Source of the DNA: Steroidobacteraceae bacterium
Lineage (GTDB): Bacteria > Pseudomonadota > Gammaproteobacteria > Steroidobacterales > Steroidobacteraceae
Reading direction: 5' to 3'
Assembly (NCBI GenBank): GCA_013044085.1
Contig: JABEVI010000316.1
Location: 1-5,782 of the forward strand
Length of the DNA stretch: 5,782 nucleotides
Position 1 is the stretch's first letter. Each line of letters opens with the position of its first letter. Made by a program: the position numbers and the translations under genes. Positions 1 through 5,782 of the stretch are shown here, piece by piece. The notes beneath the pieces were generated by a model. That model was not told the DNA's origin. It searched no databases and was given only the letters and a program-made list of their open reading frames with translations.

Positions 1-470
1 CCGACGGTGAATGCGGCGCATTTCTCGTCTGGGGCGATCCGTCCCTCTATGACAGCACCCTGCGGATCGTCGACAGAGTGACGGCGCGTGCGGAACTGCA
101 AATTGAGCTCGAGGTCATTCCTGGCATCACCAGCATCCAGGCTCTCGCGGCCCGTCACCGGATCGCGCTGAATCAAATCGGTGAGCCGATCCACGTGACG
201 ACCGGACGGCGCCTCAACGAGGAGGAATTCGGACCCGGCGCAAGCGTCGTCGTGCTGCTGGACCGGGGGTGCGCCTTCAAGGAGCTTGCCGACGAGGATA
301 TCGACATCTACTGGGGCGCCTACCTCGGCACGCCCGATGAAATATTGGTCGCCGGAAAGCTCGGCGACGTGGGCGGGAGAATCGAGGAGCTGCGAACCCA
401 GGCGCGCATGCGGCACGGCTGGATCATGGATACGTATCTGTTGCGCAAGCCCGAGACACCGTCGGAGTGA
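1..470 (+). CDS. cobF: Precorrin-6A synthase (deacetylating) CobF, C-terminal part, 5' end cut by the window
   Basis: The reading frame is open from base 3 to the stop TGA at 468-470 and gives 155 residues, so roughly the last 60% of a protein that is usually about 250 residues long. The first visible residues include AFLVWGDPSLYDSTLRI, a hallmark of CobF within the SAM-dependent tetrapyrrole methylase family; the stretch VIPGITSIQALAA follows and fits the same fold. From family knowledge, CobF methylates C-1 of precorrin-5 and releases the extruded acetyl group, giving precorrin-6A in the oxygen-dependent (aerobic) cobalamin pathway in the cytoplasm. An internal ATG-type start at base 78 is not the true start, because conserved sequence lies upstream of it. 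The gene is followed 26 bases later by cobT, which suggests one transcript. The start, promoter and N-terminal SAM-binding region lie outside the window. Identification is confident; an alternative methylase such as CobI, CobM or CobJ is unlikely given the GDPxLYDST signature. Confidence 0.93.
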   Translation, partial: DGECGAFLVWGDPSLYDSTLRIVDRVTARAELQIELEVIPGITSIQALAARHRIALNQIGEPIHVTTGRRLNEEEFGPGASVVVLLDRGCAFKELADEDIDIYWGAYLGTPDEILVAGKLGDVGGRIEELRTQARMRHGWIMDTYLLRKPETPSE

Positions 471-486
471 TCAAAACCGTGACTGT

Positions 487-490
487 GGAG
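487..490 (+). promoter_or_regulatory. Ribosome binding site of cobT (GGAG)
   Basis: GGAG at 487-490, in the context GTGGAGAAG, lies six bases before the ATG at 497. This decides the cobT start. The longer in-frame option, a GTG at 467 that overlaps the cobF stop as GTGA, has no comparable purine-rich stretch in front of it, and it would add ten residues that look unconserved. Confidence 0.7.
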
Positions 491-496
491 AAGCTT

Positions 497-1546
497 ATGG
501 CGATTGATTCCGCTTCAAGAACCGTTCATGTCGACGAGCAGGTACGCGCCGTGGCCTACCGCCGCCTGGACGTGCTGACGAAGCCTCGGGGCGCGCTGGG
601 AAGGCTCGAGCCGCTCGCGGCGCAGATATGCGCGATCCAGCGGACGCTCGACATCCGCATCTGCCGGCCCGTCGGCATCGTATTCGCCGCCGATCACGGC
701 GTCGCGGACCATGGCGTCAGCGCCTATCCACGCGAGGTGACCGTGCAAATGGTCGCGAACTTTCTCGCGGGGGGCGCGGCGATCAACGTTCTCTCGAAGT
801 TGCACGACGTCGATCTTTGGATCGTCGATGCCGGGGTGGACGGCGACTGCGGCACGCACCCTCGCCTGATCGATGCGAAAGTGCGCCGCGGTACGCGCAG
901 CTTCCTCGACGCACCGGCGATGACACCCGCCGAATGCGCCGATGCGCTGCGCCGGGGTCGGGATGCGGTGGAGCGCACCATGGCGGCCGACAGCAACGTG
1001 CTCATTCTCGGCGAGATGGGCATCGGCAACACCGCCTCCTCCGCCCTCCTCATGCATGGCCTTACCCGTGTGGACCTGATCGACTGTGTAGGCCGTGGAA
1101 CCGGCCTCGACGATCGCGGTCTCGCGCGCAAGCGCGAGGTACTGGGCAAAGCCCTCGCGCGCCGCGCGGCGCCGTCCGACCCGGTCGAACTCCTCACGGA
1201 ATTCGGCGGTTACGAAATCGCGATGCTCACCGGCGCGGTGCTCGCGGGCGCCGCGCGCGGCTCGCTGATCCTCGTCGACGGCTTCACCGTGAGTGTCGCC
1301 ACGGCACTGGCGGCGCAATTGGACCCCGGCGTGCTGGAATATTGCGTGTTCGGACACTGCTCCGAAGAACACGCGCATCGCGCATTGCTCGCGCATCTGC
1401 AGGTTCGACCACTGCTCGACCTCGGGATGCGGCTCGGCGAGGGCACCGGCGCCGCACTGGCGCTGCCGATCGTGCGCGCGGCGGTGGCGCTGTTCACTCA
1501 GATGGCGACGTTCGAGGGCGCGGGCGTCAGCGACAAGGAAGCCTAG
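497..1546 (+). CDS. cobT: Nicotinate-nucleotide--dimethylbenzimidazole phosphoribosyltransferase CobT
   Basis: From the ATG at 497 the protein has 349 residues, the normal size for CobT. The enzyme transfers phosphoribose from nicotinate mononucleotide to DMB, giving alpha-ribazole 5'-phosphate, the lower nucleotide of cobalamin, in the cytoplasm. Family signatures seen in order are FAADHGV and SAYPREVTVQMV near the N-terminal third, EMGIGNT (residues 173-179), GRGTGLDD, EFGGYEIAMLTGA, GHCSEEHAH, and RLGEGTGAA near the C-terminus. Glu315 in GEGTG lines up with the catalytic base Glu317 of the Salmonella enzyme, and Glu173 with its Glu174, judged by motif and not by a computed alignment. A GTG at 467 would extend the protein by ten residues but is less well supported by its upstream sequence. 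The gene sits 26 bases after cobF and 15 before cobS, so co-transcription is likely. With bluB in the same window, DMB is the probable natural substrate. No motif looks damaged. Confidence 0.96.
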   Translation: MAIDSASRTVHVDEQVRAVAYRRLDVLTKPRGALGRLEPLAAQICAIQRTLDIRICRPVGIVFAADHGVADHGVSAYPREVTVQMVANFLAGGAAINVLSKLHDVDLWIVDAGVDGDCGTHPRLIDAKVRRGTRSFLDAPAMTPAECADALRRGRDAVERTMAADSNVLILGEMGIGNTASSALLMHGLTRVDLIDCVGRGTGLDDRGLARKREVLGKALARRAAPSDPVELLTEFGGYEIAMLTGAVLAGAARGSLILVDGFTVSVATALAAQLDPGVLEYCVFGHCSEEHAHRALLAHLQVRPLLDLGMRLGEGTGAALALPIVRAAVALFTQMATFEGAGVSDKEA

Positions 1547-1561
1547 ACCACGGATGTCGGG

Positions 1562-2359
1562 ATGAAACGCCAGTTCGTACTATTTCTGGTCGCGATTCAG
1601 TTCCTGACGCGTTTGCCGGTGCCGCGCCTCGATCGATTCGAGGAGGATTGGTTGTCTCGATCGGCGCGCTATTTCCCCGTGGTGGGCGTGTTGGTCGGTT
1701 CGATCACGGTCGGCGTGTGGTGGCTAAGCTCGGCGTGCTTTGCGCCCGCCGTCGCGGCCGGCCTGATGATTGCCGCCTCGTTGATCGTCACCGGCGCCCT
1801 GCACGAAGACGGTTTCGCGGACGTCTGCGACGGCTTCGGGGGCGCAGCGACGCGCGATGGCGTGCTCGCGATCATGAAGGACTCGCGAATCGGCGCCTAC
1901 GGAGCCATCGGCATCGCCGTGATGCTCGGTTTGAAGTGGACCGTGCTGGCGTCGATGCCCCGTTCCGCGTTGGCGTTGACGGTCATCAGCGCCAGCATGG
2001 TGAGTCGCTGGTGCACGACCGGGCTGATATGGCGATTGCCGTATGTGCGAGCGGACGCCGATGCCAAGTCCAAGCCGCTGGCGAACAGCCTGAGCACCGG
2101 GAATTGGCTGTTGAGCGGTGTGCTGGGCGCGGTCGCGCTCGTGCCGGCGGCGTGGATGGCCAGTCCTTCGCCGACTCTTCCCGTGCTTCGGGCGCTGACC
2201 CTGGCGCTCGCATTCGCCTCGGCGAGCACGATCCTCGCCGCGAGTTACTTCAAGTCACGCATCGGCGGCTATACCGGCGACTGCCTCGGCGCCACTCAAC
2301 AGCTTGCCGAACTGAGCTTCCTGCTGACCGCCCTGGCTGCGTTCACGGCGGTACGCTGA
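1562..2359 (+). CDS. cobS: Adenosylcobinamide-GDP ribazoletransferase (cobalamin synthase) CobS
   Basis: The 265-residue product is a typical length for CobS, an inner-membrane enzyme that joins alpha-ribazole (or its phosphate) to adenosylcobinamide-GDP and releases GMP. The opening FLVAIQFLTRLPVP and the following RYFPVVGVLVG are family signatures. The acidic motif HEDGFADVCDGFGG at residues 81-94 supplies the aspartates (D83, D87, D90) expected to bind the metal ion and substrate. GGYTGDCLGA at residues 235-244 is the second conserved block. Hydrophobic stretches near residues 5-20, 38-58, 63-80, 111-131, 135-157, 182-201, 207-229 and 247-264 fit a multi-pass membrane protein; exact boundaries are estimates by eye. 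The Shine-Dalgarno sequence is weak (CGGA at 1551-1554), so translation may depend partly on coupling to cobT, which ends 15 bases upstream. Its stop TGA shares its last base with the cobC ATG. Identification is firm. Confidence 0.96.
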   Translation: MKRQFVLFLVAIQFLTRLPVPRLDRFEEDWLSRSARYFPVVGVLVGSITVGVWWLSSACFAPAVAAGLMIAASLIVTGALHEDGFADVCDGFGGAATRDGVLAIMKDSRIGAYGAIGIAVMLGLKWTVLASMPRSALALTVISASMVSRWCTTGLIWRLPYVRADADAKSKPLANSLSTGNWLLSGVLGAVALVPAAWMASPSPTLPVLRALTLALAFASASTILAASYFKSRIGGYTGDCLGATQQLAELSFLLTALAAFTAVR

Positions 2360-2901
2360 TGCAGCTCTACCTCATCCGTCACCCGGAACCGATCGGTGTC
2401 GACGGCCGGTGCTACGGACGTACCGACATGCGCGTCGAGGAGGCAGCCATTGCCCGCGCCTTACCCTCGATAGCCGCGAGCCTATCCGCGCGGACGTTGG
2501 CGGACGCCGAGATCCATTGCAGCCCGCTCACTCGATGCATGGGACTGGCTCGGCGCATCGCGGCACCCCGAGAACCGATCGTCGATGAGGATCTGGTCGA
2601 GATCGATTTCGGAGCTTGGGAAGGACTGCCCTGGGATGAGGTGCCAAGGGACGCGATCGACGCGTGGACACGAGACATCTGGGGTTATCGGCCTGGCGGC
2701 GGCGAGTCGGCGGCCATGGTCGCCTCGCGCTGGCATCGCTGGCTGACGCGCGTGCAGCACGGCACCGCGCAGACGGTGATCGCGGTGACGCACGCCGGGG
2801 TGATTCGTGTCGCATTGTCTCCGACGGCGCCCTCGGGCGAGGCCGTCCCGATTGCAACGCCCATTCCGTTCGGCGCGGTCTACCGATTGCAGATCGCTTG
2901 A
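2359..2901 (+). CDS. cobC: Alpha-ribazole phosphatase-type histidine phosphatase CobC
   Basis: The ATG at 2359 overlaps the cobS stop by one base (TGATG), a classic sign of translational coupling, and gives 180 residues. The protein opens with LYLIRHPEP: Arg7-His8 is the phosphate-accepting pair of the histidine phosphatase (phosphoglycerate mutase-like) family. The other expected active-site residues are visible as Arg59 in CSPLTR, Glu81 in VEIDFGAWEG and His145 in VTHAGVIR. GRCYGRTD near residues 17-23 resembles CobC proteins. The likely role is removal of the 5' phosphate from alpha-ribazole phosphate or adenosylcobalamin phosphate, the last step of nucleotide loop assembly. The motif is RHP where many members have RHG; I have seen this variant described for CobC-like proteins, so I read it as variation and not as a defect. 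The same frame stays open far upstream through cobT and cobS, but that part is a shadow. Substrate is inferred from the cob gene neighbours. Confidence 0.9.
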   Translation: MQLYLIRHPEPIGVDGRCYGRTDMRVEEAAIARALPSIAASLSARTLADAEIHCSPLTRCMGLARRIAAPREPIVDEDLVEIDFGAWEGLPWDEVPRDAIDAWTRDIWGYRPGGGESAAMVASRWHRWLTRVQHGTAQTVIAVTHAGVIRVALSPTAPSGEAVPIATPIPFGAVYRLQIA

Positions 2902-2928
2902 TGGAATGAAGGCCTGTGTTCGTATTAG
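2898..2928 (+). promoter_or_regulatory. Possible sigma-70-type promoter in front of the riboswitch
   Basis: TTGATG at 2898-2903 and TATTAG at 2923-2928 each match four of six consensus bases, separated by 19 bases, which is longer than the ideal 17. The placing is sensible, since transcription would start around 2935, at the 5' edge of the riboswitch. The match is weak, and the -35 part overlaps the cobC stop codon. The leader could equally be made by read-through from cobC. Confidence 0.25.
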
Positions 2929-2934
2929 ACTGAG

Positions 2935-3104
2935 AATGCTTCAGGTGCCCGCAGCCTAGCTGCGGGAGAATCGGGAAAGCGGTGAGAATCCGCTACGTAC
3001 CCAACGCTGTAATGGGGACCGTCCGGACATACGTCACTGGCCTGCGCTGGGAAGACGTCCGGTCGGGGTGAACCTCAGTCAGAAGACCGGCCTGAAGAGC
3101 CATT
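2935..3104 (+). ncRNA. Cobalamin (AdoCbl) riboswitch
   Basis: The leader of bluB contains the conserved elements of the cobalamin riboswitch in the right order. They are AGGTGCC at 2943-2949; a perfect 7-bp hairpin CCCGCAG/CTGCGGG (2948-2954 with 2960-2966) followed by AGAATCGGGAA; the small stem AGCGG/CCGCT (2978-2982 with 2990-2994) enclosing TGAGAAT; GCTGTAATGGGGA at 3006-3018; CACTGG at 3035-3040; CTGGGAAG at 3047-3054; and a B12 box AGTCAGAAGACCGGCC at 3077-3092. The arms CCGGA plus CGTC (3023-3027, 3032-3035) pair with GACGTCCGG (3054-3062) around a four-base bulge. The outer ends also pair: CTTCAGG (2939-2945) with CCTGAAG (3091-3097), extended by AATG (2935-2938) with CATT (3101-3104). 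The family binds adenosylcobalamin or a related cobalamin and lowers expression of the gene that follows. Here that is bluB and the two genes after it. There is no T-run after it, so control of translation seems more likely than termination. Confidence 0.93.
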
Positions 3105-3105
3105 G

Positions 3106-3129
3106 AACGCCGCCGTGGAAGGCGGGGTT
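3106..3129 (+). promoter_or_regulatory. GC-rich hairpin between riboswitch core and bluB, possible part of the expression platform
   Basis: The arms AACGCCGCC (3106-3114) and GGCGGGGTT (3121-3129) pair with one mismatch around the loop GTGGAA. The hairpin starts two bases after the riboswitch closing stem and ends 16 bases before the bluB ribosome binding site. It is not followed by a run of T, so it is a poor intrinsic terminator. It may help to switch access to the ribosome binding site, but I found no clear sequence complementary to that site, so its role is unproven. Confidence 0.4.
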
Positions 3130-3145
3130 CGTGCTTGTCTATGAA

Positions 3146-3150
3146 AGGGG
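3146..3150 (+). promoter_or_regulatory. Ribosome binding site of bluB (AGGGG)
   Basis: AGGGG at 3146-3150, within GAAAGGGG, lies five bases before the ATG at 3156. This favours 3156 over two in-frame starts further upstream (TTG at 3135 and ATG at 3141), because the 3141 start would place this strong site inside the coding sequence. It is the natural target for riboswitch control of translation. Confidence 0.7.
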
Positions 3151-3155
3151 ACACC

Positions 3156-3860
3156 ATGGAAACCAATCATCCGCAGACGGACGCCGAATTTTCGGCGGGC
3201 GAGCGGGATGCCGTCTACAAATGCATCTACAACCGCCGCGACGTTCGCGGCCAGTTTTTGCCCGATCCGATTCCCGACGATGTCCTCGCCCGACTGCTTC
3301 GTGCCGCGCACCATGCGCCATCCGTCGGCTTCATGCAGCCGTGGGATTTCATCGTCGTCAGAAGCGCTGAGATCAAGAAGAGGATTCGCGATGCCTTTCA
3401 GCACGCCCACCTCGAGGCGGCTGAAATGTTCGAAAACGAGCAGCAGCGAACCTACCGCAACCTCAAGCTGGAGGGTATCGTCGATGCGCCCATCGGCATT
3501 TGCGTCACCTGCGACCGAAGCCGATCCGGTCCCGTGGTGATTGGCCGCACCCATCAGCCTGAAATGGATCTCTACAGCGCGGTCTGCGCGGTGCAGAATC
3601 TGTGGCTGTCGGCCAGGGCGGAAAACATCGGCCTCGGCTGGGTAAGCATTATGCGGCACGACGACGTGCGCGAAGCCCTTGGAATCCCACCGTCCATACA
3701 ACCGATTGCCTACCTCTGCGTGGGTTACGTGTCTCACTTCCTCCAGAAGCCGGAATTACAGGCCGCCGGCTGGCTGCCTCGCATCCCGCTGAGCGACGTC
3801 GTCTGGATCGACCAGTGGCATGCTCGTGGGGACTCGGACCCGCTTTTCGATCGCGTCTGA
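3156..3860 (+). CDS. bluB: 5,6-dimethylbenzimidazole synthase BluB
   Basis: The ATG at 3156 gives 234 residues, close to characterised BluB proteins. BluB is a nitroreductase-fold flavin enzyme that uses oxygen to break down its own reduced FMN and release DMB, the lower base of cobalamin. Signatures that separate BluB from ordinary nitroreductases are all present: RRDVRGQF at residues 27-34, HHAPSVGFMQPWDF at 52-65, LKLEGI near 103-108, GRTHQPEMDLYS at 130-141, AVQNLW at 145-150 and GLGWVSI at 159-165. Asp29 and Ser164 correspond by motif to Asp32 and Ser167 of Sinorhizobium meliloti BluB, which are needed for DMB formation. The protein looks cytoplasmic with no signal peptide. It is the first gene behind the riboswitch, so it should be repressed when cobalamin is plentiful. 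Its product feeds CobT, encoded upstream. The next gene starts 18 bases later. An in-frame ATG at 3141 would add five residues. Confidence 0.96.
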   Translation: METNHPQTDAEFSAGERDAVYKCIYNRRDVRGQFLPDPIPDDVLARLLRAAHHAPSVGFMQPWDFIVVRSAEIKKRIRDAFQHAHLEAAEMFENEQQRTYRNLKLEGIVDAPIGICVTCDRSRSGPVVIGRTHQPEMDLYSAVCAVQNLWLSARAENIGLGWVSIMRHDDVREALGIPPSIQPIAYLCVGYVSHFLQKPELQAAGWLPRIPLSDVVWIDQWHARGDSDPLFDRV

Positions 3861-3878
3861 ACGCAGGCCGTGGGCGGC

Positions 3879-5315
3879 ATGTGCAACCCGCCGATGCCGC
3901 TGTCGCCGCCGCTTGCCGCGCTTGATCCATTGAGAATCTACGATGTCCTGATACTCGGCGGGGGAAACGCGGGACTGTGTGCGGCGATTGCGGCGCGCCA
4001 GGCGGGCGCCTCGGTGCTCGTATTGGAGCAAGCGCCCAGGTCCCTGAGGGGCGGCAATAGCCGGCACGCCCGCAACTTTCGCGTCATGCACGATGCTCCG
4101 AGCGAATATTTGCACGCAGTCTATCGACGGAACGAGTATTGGAATGATCTGGCCCAAGTGAGGGGCGGCAACGTCGACGAGGGCATCGCACGCGTCTTGA
4201 TCACCGAGTCGGCCCGGGTGATTCCTTGGATGACCGATTGCGGGGCTCGGTTCGAACGCCCGCAGAGCGGCGTGCTTACCGCCTCACGGAAGACGGCATT
4301 TCTTCTCGGTGGAGGCAAAGCGCTGCTGAATGCCTATTACCGGACAGCGCAGCGGCTCGGCATTGGCATTCTGTATGGTACCGAAGCCCTGTCTTTACGG
4401 ATCAAGGACCACGTTGCGCGCGAAATCACCGTTTCAACACACGGTCACGCCCAAACCGTGCGCGCGAAAACCGTGGTCGTTGCATCCGGCAGTTTTCAGG
4501 CGAACGTCGGCTGGCTCAAGCGATACTGGGGAGAAGCGGCCGATCATTTCTCGATACGCGGTACCGTTTATGCGAACGGGCGCGTGCTCGCCAATTTGCT
4601 TGATCAAGGGGCCGCGTCGATTGGCAACCCGGCGACGTGTCACATGGTCGCTGTCGACGGACGCGCGCCGAAATATGACGGCGGCATCGTCACACGCGTC
4701 GGGTGCATGCCCTTCGGCATTGTCGTCGATCGAAATGGCAGGCGATTTTATGACGAAGGCGCGAACATCGGACCCAGCCGATACTCCCTCTGGGGCCAAC
4801 TGGTGGCGCGGAGCCCCGGTCAGGTTGCCTATGCAGTTTCCGATGCAAAGGCTGCCGGGCTATTCCGCCCATCGATATACCCGCCGATCCAGGCGCGGAC
4901 CATTGCCGAGCTCGCCCGACGATTTGCGGTCGATGCTGACACACTGGTAGAGACCGTACGCACATTCAACCAGGCGGCAGGCCCAGTCCTGGCCGGCGGC
5001 GCCGCACCCAGCGCTTGCCGGACCGAGGGCATCACGCCGCCAAAAACACGCTGGGCACTGCGAATCGACACACCGCCATTCACCGGCTATCCGCTAAGAC
5101 CCGGCGTCACGTTCAGCTATCTTGGCGTCAAAGTCGACGAGCGGGCGCGGGTGCTGATGACAGACGGTCGACCCGCGGCGAACGTCTTCGCGAGCGGTTC
5201 GATCATGGCCGCCAACGTCATCGGCCAGGGATACCTCGCTGGAATCGGCATGACGATCGGCACCGTCTTCGGACGGATTGCGGGTCGAGAGGCGGCGCGA
5301 TATGCGGGCTACTGA
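3879..5315 (+). CDS. tcuA: TcuA/CobZ-type FAD-dependent dehydrogenase, probable flavoprotein half of a split CobZ
   Basis: About 478 residues. The N-terminus holds a dinucleotide-binding fold, YDVLILGGGNAGLCAA (residues 21-36), with Glu50 at the end of the second strand to hold the FAD ribose. GGNSRHARNFR at 58-68 is typical of the TcuA/CobZ branch of the fumarate reductase/succinate dehydrogenase flavoprotein family. NVFASGSIMAANVIGQGYLAG and GIGMTIGTVFG near the C-terminus complete the FAD site. TcuA of Salmonella oxidises tricarballylate to cis-aconitate with TcuB as electron acceptor. The homologous N-terminal part of Rhodobacter CobZ takes part in oxygen-dependent precorrin-3B formation. 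Directly after bluB, under a cobalamin riboswitch and next to other cob genes, the CobZ role is the better inference, but sequence motifs alone do not settle it. The start is uncertain: GTG at 3870 is in frame, and neither it nor the ATG at 3879 has a strong ribosome binding site (AGG at 3865-3867). The end overlaps the next gene by 14 bases. Confidence 0.85.
   Translation: MCNPPMPLSPPLAALDPLRIYDVLILGGGNAGLCAAIAARQAGASVLVLEQAPRSLRGGNSRHARNFRVMHDAPSEYLHAVYRRNEYWNDLAQVRGGNVDEGIARVLITESARVIPWMTDCGARFERPQSGVLTASRKTAFLLGGGKALLNAYYRTAQRLGIGILYGTEALSLRIKDHVAREITVSTHGHAQTVRAKTVVVASGSFQANVGWLKRYWGEAADHFSIRGTVYANGRVLANLLDQGAASIGNPATCHMVAVDGRAPKYDGGIVTRVGCMPFGIVVDRNGRRFYDEGANIGPSRYSLWGQLVARSPGQVAYAVSDAKAAGLFRPSIYPPIQARTIAELARRFAVDADTLVETVRTFNQAAGPVLAGGAAPSACRTEGITPPKTRWALRIDTPPFTGYPLRPGVTFSYLGVKVDERARVLMTDGRPAANVFASGSIMAANVIGQGYLAGIGMTIGTVFGRIAGREAARYAGY
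5287..5292 (+). promoter_or_regulatory. Ribosome binding site of the tcuB-like gene (GAGAGG)
   Basis: GAGAGG at 5287-5292 lies nine bases before the ATG at 5302 and inside the end of the preceding coding sequence. It supports 5302 over the next in-frame ATG at 5341, which has no purine-rich stretch in front of it and lies only three codons before the first iron-sulfur cysteine. Confidence 0.6.
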
Positions 5316-5782
5316 AGCCATTCGGGCGACACGCCGTGCCATGGAAGTCTGCAATTCATGCCGCTTTTGCAGCGGCTATTGCGCGGTGTTTCAAGTGGCG
5401 GCATTACGACGCACCTTCTCCGATGCCGACCTCGGTTACCTGGCCAATCTCTGCCACAACTGCCGCAACTGTTATCAGGCCTGCCAGTACGCGCCACCGC
5501 ACGAATTCGCGATCAATTTACCCCAGGGCTTCGCCGAAATCCGAACCGAGACCTATGAGGAATACGCGTGGCCGCGCCCGCTGGCGACAACTTATCGGCG
5601 CGCCGGTGTCGTCATGTCGATGACTGTCTCGATTTGCACGGCAATCGCGTTGCTCCTGGCCGTCGAACCGCAATCACCGGCGGGGCGCTTCATTCCACGG
5701 ATCGGGCCCGGTGCCTTTTATAGGGTGATTCCATGGAAAATCATGGCTTCCGTCGCCGGATCCACCCTGTGCCTTGCGCTCG
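5302..5782 (+). CDS. tcuB: TcuB/CobZ C-terminal-type 4Fe-4S membrane protein, 3' end cut by the window
   Basis: The frame from the ATG at 5302 is open to the window end and gives 160 residues of a protein usually more than twice as long. Two cysteine motifs of the form CxxCxxCxxxC are visible: CNSCRFCSGYC (Cys17, 20, 23, 27) and CHNCRNCYQAC (Cys51, 54, 57, 61). They should bind two [4Fe-4S] clusters. CQYAPPHEFAINLP at residues 61-74 and YEEYAWP at 85-91 are characteristic of TcuB/CitB. A membrane helix follows at about residues 102-121, and a second seems to begin near 145. In the family this membrane part carries b-type heme and passes electrons from the flavoprotein to the quinone pool. The gene overlaps the end of the flavoprotein gene by 14 bases, so translation is probably coupled and the two proteins should form one complex. 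Together they match the two halves of Rhodobacter CobZ. The heme-binding histidines expected further on cannot be checked here. Confidence 0.9.
   Translation, partial: MRATEAIRATRRAMEVCNSCRFCSGYCAVFQVAALRRTFSDADLGYLANLCHNCRNCYQACQYAPPHEFAINLPQGFAEIRTETYEEYAWPRPLATTYRRAGVVMSMTVSICTAIALLLAVEPQSPAGRFIPRIGPGAFYRVIPWKIMASVAGSTLCLAL

Noticed and set aside
467..496. GTG at 467 as the cobT start, giving a GTGA overlap with the cobF stop
   Set aside because: The ATG at 497 has a clear GGAG six bases upstream and gives the usual CobT length; the extra ten residues match nothing I recognise. The overlap start cannot be fully excluded.
515..1396. A 293-residue open frame on the minus strand opposite cobT
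   Set aside because: Composition is dominated by Arg, Ala and His with no motif; it mirrors the codon bias of cobT on the other strand.
628..2358. A very long open frame running through cobT and cobS in another frame and joining cobC without a stop, as if cobC had a 577-residue N-terminal extension
   Set aside because: The upstream part is rich in Arg, Gly and Ala with no recognisable domain, as expected for an off-frame reading of high-GC DNA. CobT and CobS in this region have intact family motifs, and cobC has a well-placed ATG at the cobS stop.
2937..2960. A tiny open frame (ATG at 2937, seven codons) inside the riboswitch, as a possible leader peptide
   Set aside because: It lies within conserved riboswitch structure, has no ribosome binding site and no run of regulatory codons.
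3106..3129. Hairpin considered as an intrinsic terminator
   Set aside because: It has a mismatch and is followed by CGTGCTTGTCT instead of a T-run, so termination is unlikely; it is listed only as a possible part of the expression platform.
3075..3737. A 220-residue open frame on the minus strand opposite bluB
   Set aside because: It runs antisense to fully conserved BluB motifs and to the riboswitch 3' end, has no recognisable domain, and is best explained as a GC-driven shadow.

Overview
The window is a contiguous stretch of cobalamin (vitamin B12) biosynthesis genes, all on the + strand, from a high-GC bacterium. Overlapping or closely packed genes, an aerobic-pathway CobF, a separate cobT-cobS-cobC cluster and a BluB point to an aerobic or facultatively aerobic proteobacterium. 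A betaproteobacterium is my guess from gene order, and I cannot confirm it from the sequence alone.

Layout. Bases 1-2901 hold four tightly packed genes: the C-terminal part of cobF (precorrin-6A synthase, cut by the window start), cobT (activation of the lower base), cobS (joining of the activated base to the corrin) and cobC (alpha-ribazole phosphatase-type histidine phosphatase). cobF/cobT and cobT/cobS are separated by 26 and 15 bases, and cobS/cobC overlap by one base. Bases 2902-3155 are a non-coding leader that holds a convincing cobalamin riboswitch (about 2935-3104), a small GC-rich hairpin and a strong ribosome binding site. Bases 3156-5782 hold a second, riboswitch-headed cluster: bluB (5,6-dimethylbenzimidazole synthase), a TcuA/CobZ-type FAD flavoprotein, and a TcuB/CobZ-type membrane protein with two [4Fe-4S] motifs. 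The last gene is cut by the window end.

How the genes fit together. BluB makes 5,6-dimethylbenzimidazole (DMB), CobT turns DMB into alpha-ribazole phosphate, CobS attaches it to GDP-cobinamide, and CobC removes the phosphate. CobF acts earlier, on the corrin ring. The two downstream genes would usually be named tricarballylate dehydrogenase TcuA and TcuB. Their place directly after bluB, under a B12 riboswitch, suggests instead that they act as a two-gene version of CobZ, the flavin/heme/Fe-S enzyme that replaces CobG as precorrin-3B synthase in Rhodobacter capsulatus. That assignment is an inference and is the most interesting point in the window. Everything else is recognisable B12 biology, and I see no mobile element, CRISPR array, tRNA or rRNA.
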